Positions 1-12,436 are shown, counted from the first letter of the stretch. The stretch is DNA of 64,000 nucleotides from Proteles cristata cristata (GCA_017311185.1 JAESUZ010000990.1:682001-746000); one strand, 5' to 3'. The notes: generated from the letters alone by a model not told the origin. Numbers and translations: made by a program.

Positions 1-179
1 AATAGTTTGAAAAATTATTTATTATTGAAAATATTTGAAAAAATAATTTGAAAAATAATTTGAAAGCAACTTAAATGAATGCTAGAAATAAAACACAAAC
101 TGTTTAAAGAAAAGCAGCCAAATGTTAAGTTCAAAATGAAGACACAGAAAAATCTTTTGAGATCTATACCAAGTAGGAA

Positions 180-1260
180 TACCAGACAATAGAAGCAGAG
201 CAAAAAATGACAGAAATGAAGGGATTAGCAGACAAGGATTTTGAAACAGCTAATATAATACACACCATAGACACAAGGAAGAATGGAAAAGAAATATGAA
301 CATGAGAAGAGTAAAATAGGAATTATAAAAACCCATATTGTACTTCTAGAGGTAAATGTATAATAGTTGAAATAAAAAATACACTTGTTGGATAAGTGTA
401 GAAGACTAGGTATTGAAGAAAAAAAGATCAGAGAATTTAAAGATCTAGCAATAAAACCTTTGCAAAATGAATCACAGGAAAGAAAAGCCTGAAGAACAAA
501 ATAATATAATGTCAATGACTGTTGGAAACAAAATGTCAGGGAACCCCAGAACCAGTGTGGGGAGACATATACAAAGGTATAAAGACATAAAAAGCTATAC
601 CATCGAAGCAATTATCAAAAGTGAGCTAAAATGGTTATGCCTATATCATGTAGACCTCAGAATATGCACTCTAGGAGACTCGTCAACAATACAGTTTCCA
701 TTACACAAGAATATATAAAAATTAAGCACATAATAAAGCATATAATGTAGCAGCTTTGGAAAATGTGAATAAAATATTGAAAAAAATAAACACACATTTT
801 ACAAATTGTACATTTCAACACAATAATTGATAAAACCCATAGTCATCAAGACACAGAAGAATTGAATAATATCATGAAACAACTAGATCTAATTTATATC
901 TAAAAAAAAACTGCTGAGGATTTACCAAGATAGACTGGGCTGTAAACCAAGCCTCAAAGACCAAAATTTTGAAATTATACAAAGTATATGTTCAATTTTA
1001 ATGGAATTAAATTAGAATTTAATAACAGCAAACAATCTGGAAAATATCCATATACTTGAAAGTTAAACAATACCCTTCTAAATAAGTAAGAATCAAAGAA
1101 GAACTCATAAGGAAAATTAGAAATTGTGTTCAGCTGAATAAAAATGAAGACCAAGCATGTAAGATTTTGTGGGGTACAGCTAAAGTAGTACTTAAAATCT
1201 TAGGTATAATCTGAGTATTGCCTGAAACATTTGGAACAAAAACAAAGAAGCATACAACAA
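180..1260 (+). mobile_element. Decayed old L1/HAL1-type LINE fragment
   Basis: A-rich DNA, full of stops in every frame. At about 460-560 it resembles the old L1/HAL1 ORF1 consensus (an aaaatgaatcacaggaaag-like stretch followed by 'gactgttggaaa'). At about 1000-1200 it resembles an L1 ORF2 segment: fragments like KLNNTLLN and, further on, a remnant of the 'NLWDA.KAVLRG' motif can be read across different frames. The ORF1-like to ORF2-like order fits the plus strand. No boundary or target duplication is visible. The open frames at 225-611 (minus) and 467-718 (plus) are chance frames within it. The repeat class is fairly secure; the subfamily and edges are not. Confidence 0.6.
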
Positions 1261-1505
1261 ATCCCTGCACACACAGCCTGGAAGGAACCTAGATTGGGAT
1301 GTGCGCACCAGCCTGGGGTTTGGACTTCTTCAGCTTCCTCCCATTATTGAGTCCACTTCCTCCCCCTCCATACCTCCTAGGTTGTGTCACCCTCCACATT
1401 AGTCATCTGTACACTTCTTCTGCGAAACACTATTAAATTCTGTATTTGTGGAGAATATGTTTGCTGAGGGAAGCTTAAGAATTTGAGCAATACCAATCTG
1501 TTTGA

Positions 1506-1724
1506 GGGGAGCCTGGATGGCTTAGTCAGTTAAGGGTCTGACTTCAGCTCAGGTCATGATCTCACAGTTTGTGGGTTCGAGCCCCGCCTTGGGCTTTGTG
1601 CTGACAGCTCAGAGCCTGGAAGCTGCTTGGGATTCTGTGTCTCCCTCTCTCTCTATCTCTTCCCGTCCCCTGGTCACCTTTTGTCTCTCAAAAATAAATA
1701 AACATTAAAGATATTTTTAAAAAC
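1506..1724 (+). mobile_element. tRNA-Lys SINE (SINEC felid type)
   Basis: Complete head-to-tail copy: a ggggagcctggatggct head, B box GGTTCGAGCCCC, a CT-rich 3' third and an AAATAAATAAAC tail. It is flanked by 14-bp TSDs, accaatctgtttga at 1492-1505 and accagtctgtttga at 1725-1738, with one mismatch. An older copy, given the substitutions in the A box. Confidence 0.95.
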
Positions 1725-1867
1725 ACCAGTCTGTTTGATAATGGGTGATACTTACTGAAGGATATGTAAGCATTTTCACAATACTTAATAGAATTATTCT
1801 TCCACAGAGAAGTGGATTTAGCAGGGGAAATAAAGAAGTGAGATTATAAGTAATAGTTACCAATGTG

Positions 1868-1965
1868 TGCTCAATGCCGGATTAGGGATCTAGATTTATA
1901 TATCTTTAATTCTCACAGCAATTCAATGAAGTAGCAGATATTCATTTGTAGGTAACAGGAACTCT
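1868..1965 (-). mobile_element. Possible MIR fragment
   Basis: The stretch 'tgtgctcaatgc...atatctttaattctcacagcaattcaatgaagtag' follows the reverse complement of the MIR 3' half (threshold text 'ctttaatcctcacaacaaccct.tgaggtag'). It is short and diverged, so the class is likely and the ends are approximate. Confidence 0.5.
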
Positions 1966-2287
1966 CCAGTTTTGGTGATGATCAGCAAAATATCAGTGGT
2001 GGTCCATGACAAAGGCATGTAGATCCCAGTAAACTGAAGAGGTTCTGAATGGACTTAATAGAAACACTTTCTTTCCCCAATGAATATCAGAGAAAGCATC
2101 CTCTTAACAAGGGATGGAATACATATTTGTTTTTGAATTCTATAGATACTTGAATGCAGTCTAAATGTTTCTTGATTTCTAGGTATACCCAAACCTCATA
2201 TTGACTTTGTTGGCTCTACAGGGGAAAGAGACATATTGGGAGATGACCATATTGTATTTTAACACAAATTCTTGAAAAAGGAAAAAC

Positions 2288-2479
2288 AGATGCAGAACAT
2301 TTGGATGGCTCAGTAGGTCAAGCATGTGACTGTTGATCTCAGCTCAGGTCATGATCTCACAGTTCATGAGTTTGAGCCCCAAATCAGGCTCTGCACTGAA
2401 AGCATGGAGCCTGCTAGGGATTCTTGCTCTCTCCCTCTCTAAATGAATGAATAAATAAATAAATAAACAAACTTTTTTA
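2288..2479 (+). mobile_element. tRNA-Lys SINE, diverged
   Basis: The head is degraded (catttggatggctcagtagg), but the core ggtcatgatctcacagtt and the (AAAT)n tail are clear. TSD-like flanks aaaaaggaaaaac occur at 2275-2287 and 2480-2492. The many substitutions mark an old insertion. Confidence 0.9.
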
Positions 2480-2814
2480 AAAAAGGAAAAACCCTCCTCA
2501 TGTTATACAGAAATCAAGGGTAGGGAATACAATATCAGATTTACATTTCAGGGCTGATGAGAATAAAAACTGTGATATCACAAAGTTAATTTCATCCTTT
2601 CCATATTTTGTCACTATGAAAGTCTTACTGACTAATGCTTTTTTTCTGAGCCCTTTTCCTCAGTTATCCTATTTAAAATACTCTTTCAAAATACTTCTTG
2701 TAGTAAAGTAACTGACATTAATAATTCACATTGAGTTTATATTTTATCAAAATATTTTATCTCTCAATTTAAGATTTATATTAAACCTAGAAATGAGAGA
2801 CTTTGTCTCCAGTA

Positions 2815-2840
2815 AAAAATATATATATATATATAAATAT
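2815..2840. repeat. (AT)n microsatellite
   Basis: A run of alternating AT, about 20 bases, within 'aaaaaatatatatatatatataaat'. Confidence 0.9.
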
Positions 2841-3106
2841 GGTAATCAAATAGGTCAGGTTTGCTTATGATGGCCCTAAAATTTGACCATAGGTAGTAAC
2901 TATGTTGCTCCTGTGATATCTATGCATAGTTCATATATTTTCAGTTTTAATTTTCACTTTAACCAACTGTTCTACAATCCCTGTCTAATTTCCCCTCACT
3001 CCTTTTCTATCTTCCTTAAAATTCTTTTAGAGTTTTAAAACTTTAGAGATATTAAAATGCAGTAATTTTTAAAAATTTATTTACTATTTTATTGAATAAG
3101 TTATTT

Positions 3107-3320
3107 TTTTTTAATGTTTTATTTATTTCTAGGAGAGAGAGAGAGACAGCATGAGCAGGGGAGGGTCAGAGAGAGAGGGAGTGACAGACTCTGAAACAGG
3201 CTCCAGGCTCTGAGCTGGCAGTCAGCACAGAGCCTGACGTGGGGCTCGAACCCACGAACTGGGAGATCATGACCTGGGCCAAAGTCGGACGTTTAACCAA
3301 CTAAGCCACCCGGGCGCCCC
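3107..3320 (-). mobile_element. Young tRNA-Lys SINE
   Basis: Complete minus-strand copy of the subfamily with a CTAGAAATAAATAAAA 3' end and the 'CTGACTGCCAGCTCAG' core. A perfect 15-bp TSD ttgaataagttattt lies at 3092-3106 and 3321-3335. The head (gggcgcccgggtggctta on the minus strand) is intact. Confidence 0.96.
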
Positions 3321-3670
3321 TTGAATAAGTTATTTAACTAAGTGAACTAAAATAAAATGCAAGGTTGGTTTGACCCTAAAATAATAAACAGAGAGCTATA
3401 CTTTTGCCATTTCTCTTACTCTCTTTGGACTCAAAAAGTAAAGTATACAGACTAGGAAAAATGCAGTTTAAATAAAATAGCAAACAAACTACTATTTTGT
3501 ATCTGTATTTTGTCTCCTATGGCCCTGATAGCATAAGCATATTGAAGGCCAATAGTTTTCACACATGCATAACAGCTTCTTAGTCCCCTGAAAGAAAGTT
3601 GAGTTACTTATTCCTACAAATGTCTTAAAACTTGTTTTGAGAAACAGCTAAGTTTCATTAAGAGAGTTCA

Positions 3671-3873
3671 GGCACGCTGGGATAGGTCAGTCAGTTAAGT
3701 GTCCCACTCTTGATTTCAGCTCAAGTCATGAGTTCATGATTGTGGGATCGAGCCCCACATGAGGCTCTGTACTGTGCATGGAGCCTGTCTGCGATTCTCT
3801 CCCTCTCTCTCTCCCTGCCCTTCTCCATCTTGCATGTGCTCTCTCTGTGTCTCAAAATAAATAAATAAGCACT
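3671..3873 (+). mobile_element. tRNA-Lys SINE, diverged
   Basis: Head gcacgctgggataggtcagtc is decayed; the core contains an extra 'gagttcatgatt' segment; CT-rich block and AAATAAATAA tail. Weak duplicate taagagagtt/taagaaagtt at the flanks. An old copy. Confidence 0.9.
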
Positions 3874-4393
3874 AAGAAAGTTTATCTGAAATCTAAACTT
3901 GAATCACTTTTCTACTATATATATTTGCTAAAGAACATTATTAAAGAACATTCTGAAAACATTATCAAATTTTCTACTATGCATATTTGCTAAGAAACAG
4001 AAAACTTTTGACTCTTTGTCATTTTGTACCTATTAACTGGAGATTCATAATCTTATCCAATTTCTGTAACTAAATTGTTCTGGCCATCTCAAAAATGTCC
4101 CCAGTTACATTTAAGTTGAGGCTTTAACAAAATGTGGATGAGCCTCAATAAAAACGGGAAGTAACTAAAATAAATACTTCTCAAATTGTATCTTTTAATC
4201 ATTCATTTTATATGATTTCCTTACTAAAAACAGTTACATGGGAGTGAAACATGAGAGGAATTTTCACATAATTCTGAGAGCCATTTGACAGATTGTAAAC
4301 ACTTAGTGAGTACTTCCTGGACCTGTGCTGTTTTATTACTAGCTTTAACTGCTGTTAATTTGTAAAATAATTGACTTCAGATAATGCCGAAGA

Positions 4394-4621
4394 GGGGCGC
4401 CTGGGTGGCTCAGTCAGATAGGTGTCTGACTTCAGCTCAGGTCATGATCTCATGGTTTTTGGGTTCGAGCCCCAAGTAGGGCTATGTGCTGACAGCCAGC
4501 TCAGAGCCAGGAGCCTATTTCGGAGTCTGTGTCTCCCTCTCTCTTTGACCCTCCCCTGCTCACACTGTATCTCTCTCTCTATCTCAGAAATAAATAAAGC
4601 ATTAAAAAAATTAAAAAAAGA
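4394..4621 (+). mobile_element. tRNA-Lys SINE
   Basis: Well-preserved head ggggcgcctgggtggctcag, B box GGTTCGAGCCCC, and tail AAATAAATAAAGCATTAAA. Imperfect TSDs are aatgccgaaga (4383-4393) and aatgcctaagga (4622-4633). The open frame at 4422-4655 is a read-through of this SINE, not a gene. Confidence 0.95.
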
Positions 4622-4633
4622 AATGCCTAAGGA

Positions 4634-7600
4634 TATTTACCGAAGTCTAGAGTGATAAATTCTCCAATGGTATTTTAAATTGAAATTATTTTCATAGAAT
4701 TAATGATGATACCTAATGCTATTTCATGTTTTACCTTTAAACTGTTATTTACCACTAAAATATCCTACCATGAGCTTACAAAAATTTTATGACCTTAATA
4801 ATGGCACACTCACAATATATCTTGAATAGTAACAGTGCAGCAACAAAATATATGAAGATTTTGTATCAGATAAGAAGTAAACTGGTATGCTGATCAGAGA
4901 AAGACAATGATAATCCAGACAGATCAGAGAATAAATTTACTAATTTCACTTGAATGGGTGTTAAAGTGATGACCTTGACAGAAGAAAATTATTCTGTAAT
5001 TACTATAATACCTATGATCCTAAAGCCTACCACATGGCTAAAAAGATAGTAGGGGTCCTATAAGAGCCATTACATTTAAACCAGAGCAATAGGTGTGATT
5101 CTCAACATTGCTGGAACATGTTGTAAAATACCAGTTGGCACACAGCCACTTAAAGCCATAATTACCCTTGAGGGAGCAGAGCACACAGTGTATCAGAATC
5201 AATGATGTTATTTGAGAGAAAGGTTTGAGGAAATTGGGCTTATTCATTTTAATAAAGGAGCATTAACCTTTCATGACCTTATTGAAGTTACAGAATTCTG
5301 AAAGCGATAGATAAAATTGATTCTAATAAATTCTTCTGTCCACTCTAAAAGTCAATAAGAAGAGAAAATGATCTCGAAATTGGGAAACTGGGGTCTAGAA
5401 ATGAAATTGAGATACAGGTATTTTATTCACAGCGTGGGATAAATTGCGACTAAGGCAGAGCAGAGAAGCCCTATGTGCGTCAGTGGAATACAGCAGAACT
5501 TTGGAAGAATAGAATTCATGGCTCCAAATAGACTGACCCACATAAAACATCACCAACCAGCAGATACCATTTCAAATATTTATATTCAAGTCTGCATGTG
5601 ATCAAAGTAATAAAGCAAAGGTGTCAATTGTTACGGTAACCTCCTGGGCTTTTCCTAGAGCAAGTCTCTTCCCTAGGGGTTTGTTCTACAAGCTGATGCT
5701 GGATTCATCTTAAAGCATCACTTTCAATCACTTCTTTCCCCTTAAATGGGACTCTATTGCCTGTGTAATTAAATGGAAACTATCTTGTGAAGCATTCTAG
5801 ATCTGATCCCAAGTACCTTTACACAGACACTTCTAAAGCTTCCCTACTGACCTTTGTAGCCAGATTTGTATTTTGAAACAGGTCTCCAGAGAGACTCAAG
5901 GAAAAAAGGATGAAAAACAAGTTTGTAAATTGCTACAAAGTAAATCTTCAAGATGAAAGTACAGTATGTCTACTATGTCAAATTTATTTGACAAGAGTCT
6001 TTCATTGTGCAGATGGCCAAAGTGGCACTACATCTGCAGACTAGTATTCCATGGGACCTATTTTAGTAATGTTAAATTTGGACATGAGCCTAGATCAATA
6101 TTTATTAAGATATTTTAGTGTCACAGAGCCAAGAGTAAATTGCAGGAAAGAACCTTCTGGACCTTACGCCCCCCAAATTTATATAATTTGGACAGTTAGG
6201 GAAATCCACAGACTTGATGACAACTATCCAGTCTTAAAATTCTTATTTTTTTTGCATTATGAAATTTTTCCATAGAAAACACATATTATTGACTGTAGTC
6301 TAATAATTAATTCTAATTTAAAGTTAAATGCCAACTTTTAAGAACTTAAATATAAATATATGAGTTCATTACAATATTTTTTCAGAATGAACTCTGAATA
6401 ACTGTATTGACAAAAATTTAAATTATTCATGAAATATCAGTGTTAAGCAGAATTTATACTGTGACTTACAAATAAAAGTGAAAAACCACTTATAAATGAT
6501 TTGACAATCCAAAAATTGCCAGAATATTTTAATTGGAAGGAATGTTTTTCAACGTGAATGTCTATTATATAATATGTTATATGTTTCCCAGGTATGCCTC
6601 CAGTTTTCAGTGTGTCTTAACTGTATTCTTGACTGCTGTAAGAATCTTATAAATATGCATATTCTCTAGAACTGTGCTTCTCTCCTAGAAATAAATGTTG
6701 ATTTTAAAAAACTAGAATCAATTAATCTTATTTTGAAGAAGGATATGACAACTGGAGTTTTTATGGATTGAAAAGCATTTCTTTTGAAATCCATCCCCCT
6801 GATTGTTCTTAGATATTGTTATTGCTCCAGAAATAATCAATATTCTGATGTTGTTTGGTAAATCTGTTTGTGACTTTCTTCAATATTGCACTGACAGTAG
6901 ACAAAAACAAACTTATACTTAGGTCTTTAAAACTCCTTAGTGCAATAAAAAAATATTATATTTGTCAATAAAACTGCAAAACATTTTGGGATATTGGATA
7001 CCTATTGTAATTTTTGTATATTTGCTTCTACATAAGATAGAGTACATATTTTTCATATTTTACAGGTACTTTCCATAGTTTATGAAATGTTTTAAGGCTT
7101 TGAATATTATATAAAAGAAAACTTGCAAAAGCAGACACATACATACCTACTGCCCATATCTATCAATATGATATATGGCAATATAGTAGAATATGAGTAT
7201 ATATATAAATATAAATATACATGTGTAAGTATATGTGTACTTATATATGTGTACACATAGATAAATACACAAATATTCATATATAGACCAAAATTTACAT
7301 TGTTGTTAATAATCCACATTTATAAATATATCTGTACATATATATGTATACATACATAAAACAGCAAGATTTTTTCTGAAATTTCATCATGACACTGAAT
7401 TAAAACAAACATAAATCACAATGGCATTTTTTATCCTTTGAAGAAAAACAATAAAATAAAATACAAGTACAAATCTGTTTCCAATGGATCCTTACAATCT
7501 ACATGGATATCCCCTAATTCAGTGACTAAAAAGTGTCACAGACCTTAATAAAGTTTATACAGGATAGTTTAGAGGACCTGTAAGGATTAGGTTTCTGTTG

Positions 7601-8205
7601 TCTTCTATGAGCCGCAATCGTTTGCAAATCTAAAAAACAGCAAAAACTTTCCCTGAACTAGTTTCAAGGCAGTTTCCCTCTTTATTCTGGGCTTTTCAAA
7701 TTTTTATAGGCAAAAGGGGCCACCTGACTGAACCATCCTAACAGGCCATGATCAAAGAGTAAAGAGTGATATACTTAGGAGCAATCAAGGCAGCCAACTA
7801 CATTAGAAGGGAGTTGAATATAGTCAAAGCTAATTGAGTTGCATTCACCAGCCTAGACATAAGTCAAAAGTTTAAAGTCAGCAGGCTTAAGCTCCACTCA
7901 TCCTGATCCACTATCATGTAAAGCAAACTTTAAAATGTTACTCTGTAATTGGCCCAAGAAATTAATCCATTCCTAGAATGTTTTTTGGTCTCTGTACACT
8001 GCGGAAGAGACCCTTTGTATGAGTAGCTGCAGCAAATTTCATTATGTCTTTCATGTCTACACTCCTCCTTCTGTATTTGGGAGAGCCAGTTTCCTGAATA
8101 TCTCTGGAGTGGTATCTTCTCCTTGCTTCATCTCTTGATCAATCCAAACTTCACTGACTTCTCCTTTATATTTATATTGAAACAATTTATTAAATATTTC
8201 ATATT
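4634..8205. other. Unique AT-rich DNA, no recognised gene
   Basis: No exon-like open frame, SINE or clear transposon. It includes very AT-rich, partly palindromic tatata/acata tracts at about 7195-7370. At about 7580-8060 a minus-strand arrangement of a TATAAAAA-like box (7705-7712) followed by AATAAA (7681-7686) weakly suggests an old LTR, but I could not find LTR ends. Confidence 0.5.
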
Positions 8206-8220
8206 CAATTACCACATTTC

Positions 8221-8424
8221 TTTTTTTTAAGTTTAATTATTTATTTAGAGAGAAGGAGAGAGAGTGAGCAGAGGAGGGGCAGAGAGAAAGGGAGACAGAG
8301 GATCTGAAGTGGGCTCCATGACAACCACAGAGAACCCGATGTGGGGTTTGAACTCACAAACTCATGAGATTATGACGTGAGCCGAAGTTGGACACTTAAC
8401 TGACTGAGCCACCCAGGTGCCCCT
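8221..8424 (-). mobile_element. tRNA-Lys SINE
   Basis: Complete minus-strand copy with a T-rich tail on the left and the head ending at ...ccacccaggtgcccct. TSDs are caattaccacatttc (8206-8220) and caactaccacatttc (8425-8439), with one mismatch. Confidence 0.95.
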
Positions 8425-8589
8425 CAACTACCACATTTCATTAGCCTAAGATAATTTAAATTCAAGTGCAGAAAATAGCTGCTTACTGGTGTGATAAGCA
8501 CTGTATGAAGAGTAATAAAACAGTGTACTGTGATGCAGACTCATCATTATTAATACCTTCATAGCTCTTTTACTGACAATGTTTTCTGA

Positions 8590-8755
8590 TTAATTAGTGT
8601 ATTTACCTTTTTGATCTATTTCCCCATGGCACTATATGCCGCATGATAGTAGAAGCCTTTGCTGTTGCTGTCATTTTGTTTTGGTATATGATATATCCTT
8701 ATCACTAGATCAGTGCTTGGAAAGAAGAAACTCTATTTGGTCAATAAATGATTGG
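8590..8755 (+). mobile_element. L2 3' end fragment
   Basis: The stretch ending 'agtgcttggaaagaagaaactctatttggtcaataaatgattgg' follows the L2 3' terminal consensus (...cagtgcctggcacatag.aggcgctcaataaatg). Diverged. The class is likely and the left edge approximate. Confidence 0.6.
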
Positions 8756-8804
8756 GAACTGCTTTACATGACCCATCTAGGAGCTTAAAAAGTGTTTCAT
8801 ACAA

Positions 8805-9020
8805 GGGGCCCTTGGGTGGCTCAGTCAGTAAAGCATCTGACTTTGGCTCAGGTCATGATCTCATCATTCGTGAGTTGAGCCCCGTGTCGGGCTCTGAGAT
8901 GACAGATCACAGCCTGGAGCCTGCTTCAGTTTCTGTGTCTTCCTCTCTCTCTGCCTCTTTCCCACTCATGCTTGGGCTCTTTCTCTCTCAAAAATAAATA
9001 AAAACATTTAAAAAAGTTTT
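8805..9020 (+). mobile_element. tRNA-Lys SINE
   Basis: Head ggggcccttgggtggctcag, core aggtcatgatctcatc, CT block, and AAATAAATAAAA tail. TSD pair aagtgtttcatacaa (left) and aagtgttttgtataa (right), with two mismatches. Confidence 0.94.
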
Positions 9021-9109
9021 AAGTGTTTTGTATAAGAATGTAGGAAAGATAGGAGAAAGAAATATAAAAAGTTGCAGATGTAATCAATTTTTACTTAGGG
9101 TCAATTTTC

Positions 9110-9235
9110 CAGACCACTTTATATAAATAACTGTATTTCATTTTCACAATTTGAATGACATATGAAATTGTGGCCATTCCTATAGGTGAGGAAGCCAAGA
9201 CTCTAATTCTGCCACATGTACAAGTAGAATAACAA
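9110..9235 (-). mobile_element. Possible MIR fragment
   Basis: 'ttgtggccattcctataggtgaggaagccaagactc' resembles the reverse complement of the MIR core ('ccattttacaggtgaggaaactgag'). Short and diverged. Confidence 0.45.
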
Positions 9236-9502
9236 TCCAAAAGCATATTTTCTAATGTTAATATATTTTCTACTTCATCACAGTGGTATACTGTAAATCC
9301 AGAAATAAAATCCAGACTATGTAACAATTCATGATATAAGATGGGCATCTAACGGTCAGAATGGATATAAACCTTTTGGTAGTGGAATTAAAGATTTCTT
9401 CTATGTAAGGAATCAGTCCCTAAATTAGTAAGTTATGAGAAGCTTCCAGAGAAGGACCAAAGTGATGGTAGCAGGCATTGTGTGGCTCAGAGTCACTATG
9501 CA

Positions 9503-9548
9503 TGTGTATGTATGTATGTATGTATGTATGTATGTATGTATGTATCTG

Positions 9549-9594
<46 letters not shown>

Positions 9595-9595
9595 A
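9503..9595. repeat. Compound (TATG)n-(TATC)n microsatellite
   Basis: Uninterrupted tatg repeats from about 9507 to 9543 run into tatc repeats to about 9590, with one 'tgtatctgtc' junction. The array abuts the A-rich tail side of the SINE at 9597. Tetranucleotide arrays of this length are usually length-polymorphic. Confidence 0.98.
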
Positions 9596-9596
9596 T

Positions 9597-9763
9597 CTAT
9601 TTCAATGTTTATTTTTGAAAGAGAAAAAGAGCAGGAGAGGAGCAGAGAGAGAAGGAGACAGAGAATCCCAAGCAGGCACAGAGCCCGACATGGGGTTCGA
9701 ACCATAAGATCATCACCTGAGCTGAAGTCATATGCTCAATCAGTGGAGCCACCCAGGCATCCC
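9597..9763 (-). mobile_element. tRNA-Lys SINE, internally shortened
   Basis: Minus-strand copy beginning at its tail (aatgtttatttttgaaag) and ending at the head (ccacccaggcatccc). Part of the middle (the 'gctctgtgctgacagctcag' region) is missing, so it is shorter than its neighbours. No convincing TSD; the microsatellite may have erased the left one. Confidence 0.9.
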
Positions 9764-12306
9764 AGACAAGTCGTTATTTATACTTTTGCATGGAAGTGTT
9801 GATATTTTACCAACTGGCATAGTGACAACAATGAGTTTATAACATACCTGTACTTTGTACACAACATGTAAAACTCAGAAATCGATGGTTAGTTCCATTT
9901 ATCAGTTTTTTTGAATAAAGTTGAAAATCTTGAGAAAATGGGATTTACTCCTGTTTTTTTTTTTATTGAAATAATAATGGTAATAATACCTGAGGCATTT
10001 GAGTCCTTGTTTTCTATAGGTACTTTAAAAGTGGTCTAAATGTATCAGATAATGCTTTGGTAGTTTGTAACACTGAGAATTCCTCCAAGTTTTGTTATAT
10101 TATACCTATCAAAGAAAAAATCTGAAAATACTATATCTACATTCATTACAAATTTGTCTCATTTCGAGATGTAAAACTGAGATGTTACCCTTTAAGTCTG
10201 TCAGATGGTTTGCATAAACACTCTTCAAATCAGCAAAGTAATCTTAGGTATTGAAGGAAATAATGATGCCATTTCATGAGGAAAATCTTTATGTCAGGGA
10301 GGCCATGTAAACTTGTCTCCATTTGCTTATCTTTATGTGGATCTTTTACACATTTGAAGAGAGAAAAATAAAGCAAAAGACAGTCTATCATTGATCTACG
10401 AACAAAGCATCTTCAGTAGTTGAAGTCAAAGCCAAATGCCTGTAACTTGTAGATATTGTAAACATGGGAAGAAAATAGTTTTATGACAAAACTGATTTAG
10501 GTTTCAAATCATAATATCTGAGCTCAAACATGGAGTGTCACCTCTTCATTATGTCTGCGCTGAATGTCCCCACCTCTGGAAATCACCGTTAATGTGAGAA
10601 GTTTAAAACTTTGATGATTTAATATGCATACAATACTCATAATAATTTTCATTTCTCAAGAGTAATTATATAAGTTAGTGTTTTCTATATTGTTTTCATG
10701 TGATACAATTTAATGATGAATAGTAAAATGCCACTTGTGATTTATGAACAGCTAGACAATAATTCACCATTCTTCTGACTCTTTACTAAATGGAAACCTC
10801 ATTATTTTTAAGTACCATGAATTCTGTGGAAAATTAGCAAAGGTCAAATTAAATATTCTCAAGTCCTTCTTTATGTTGGGTGTTATTTGTCCTTATTATC
10901 AACTTTTATGGAAAATTACTTTCTTGCGTATGTTTCTTGAACTAATCTATACCTTATTAAATGAAGACTGTGATTTACTTTTCATATTCTGCATACTGAA
11001 CATAGTGGTGAAAACTTAATAAACATTTAAGTGTTTTAAGAATTGAAGCATTTTAATTGAATTTATAAGATAAAAACACTAATTATAAACAATTTGTCAG
11101 GGAAATAATTTACCCCCAAGAAAACAAAAGAGTACTGAGCTTTGACTCAGTTTAATGACAGACAACTGAACAATGTTTTTTGTTTTTGTTTTTACATCAT
11201 TTAGCACTATTTTATATTTACATCTAGCTATGGAATTATGGGGTATATAGTTACATTTAGTTATAAAATGATGTTGACTTTAAATTTTCAAGTAGTAAAG
11301 TGATAAAATAACTGGAGTACAAGAATATTCTACTGTGAACAAGGTCCACATAAAAATGTGCTCCATTTATTATTCAGTTGAATGCAGAAAGATTTTGGAA
11401 GTTTTACAAAGAAAGAAAAATTGTATTGGAGTGAATATCGATAAATGCCGGATGCATCCATCAAGTATCTTGGCATTCGTCATGCAGCAGAGATAGTTTG
11501 CCCTCTAGTTCAAATCAATATGTTTTTGTTGTAAGGTAGAACACAAAATAGTTAAGTGTTGCTTTCAAAACTCTAGAAATGTATTAGTTTACAATAATAT
11601 ATCTAGGTCTGCAATGTAAGAACAGACATTATTCCCTAGGAATAACATGTATCTACTAGATAATAGAAGCTTGAGCACAAAAAAGCTATGGAGGAAATAT
11701 TGGTGGAATTACTCAATAGGAACTTATGACTTTGATTTGATATGTGTGTATAGAAAGTACATTCAAGTAATGTCTGAAATAATAGGAGAAGACACTTGCG
11801 ACACATTCACATACATCAGTCTGATGTGGAGAGATCAAAGTTTAGTGTCAAACAAACACTTTTATACAGCCCAGTTTTCTTTCTCACAAAGCAAGGTGTT
11901 AGCAACAGGATTTGGGGTATGGAAGAAAGGTTATATATGGCATCCCTTCTAGATAGGCTTCTGTGGATCTACCATCCCCAGTTTGATTCTAATGCTTGTT
12001 ATTGGAACATCATATGTGATTAATGAATTTTCCTTGAACAGATGTAAGCTTAGTTTCTAGCTGGCTTGAATGTTAGACTCTTTTTAATATGTAGAATAAG
12101 GAAGAAAAAATGTTCCTTTTAAATTTTCCAACCGAATGATTCTCTCTATTTTTTTGTTATTGCTGTGAAAGAATATCTCATTAGTTTTGTTGCAGACCAG
12201 AGTTAATTATTTTTCAAAATATAAGAAATACAAGTATTTTAGAAATTTTGAGTTTTTCTTTAATCAAATATCCCTTCAACAAGGTCTTTAAAATCCATCA
12301 TTTAAA
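9764..12306. other. Unique AT-rich DNA, SINE-free
   Basis: Nothing confidently recognised. A weak L2- or MIR-like 3' end may lie near 10980-11030 ('...ctgcatactgaacatagtggtgaaaacttaataaac'). The short open frames at 11647-12023 have no homology I recognise and no splice-like context, and I do not treat them as exons. Confidence 0.5.
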
Positions 12307-12430
12307 GGGACGCCTGGGTGGCTCAGTCAGTAGTGTCCAATTCATGATCTCGGCTCAGGTCTTGATCTCAGGGTTATGAGTTCAAGCCTCACATTGGGCT
12401 ATGCATTGTATGTAAAGCCTTCCTTTAAAA
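12307..12430 (+). mobile_element. tRNA-Lys SINE, 3'-truncated
   Basis: Intact-looking head gggacgcctgggtggctcag and B-box region, followed by an abrupt change after 'ttgtatgtaaagcc' into an A-run. The CT-rich 3' third is missing. Confidence 0.9.
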
Positions 12431-12436
12431 AAAATT

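Noticed and set aside
225..611. 128-codon minus frame and 83-codon plus frame in the first kilobase
   Set aside because: Low-complexity Phe/Tyr/Ser-rich translations of A-rich decayed L1. The two strands overlap, and no domain is recognised.
1540..1610. tRNA genes (pol III boxes like GGTTCGAGCCCC occur dozens of times)
   Set aside because: All examined are SINE heads with the SINE body and A-rich tail. No cloverleaf with an intact acceptor stem was found.
7580..8060. Possible LTR on the minus strand
   Set aside because: A TATA-like box and AATAAA are in order, but no TG/CA ends, target duplication or family match could be seen. Mentioned only as a weak hint.
9507..9590. CRISPR-like regular repeats
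   Set aside because: The periodic signals are 2-4-bp microsatellites or dispersed SINEs. There are no repeat-spacer units, and the genome is mammalian.
11647..12023. Two overlapping plus frames (101 and 75 codons) as possible exons
   Set aside because: No recognisable domain, no convincing splice signals, and the composition equals the surrounding AT-rich DNA.
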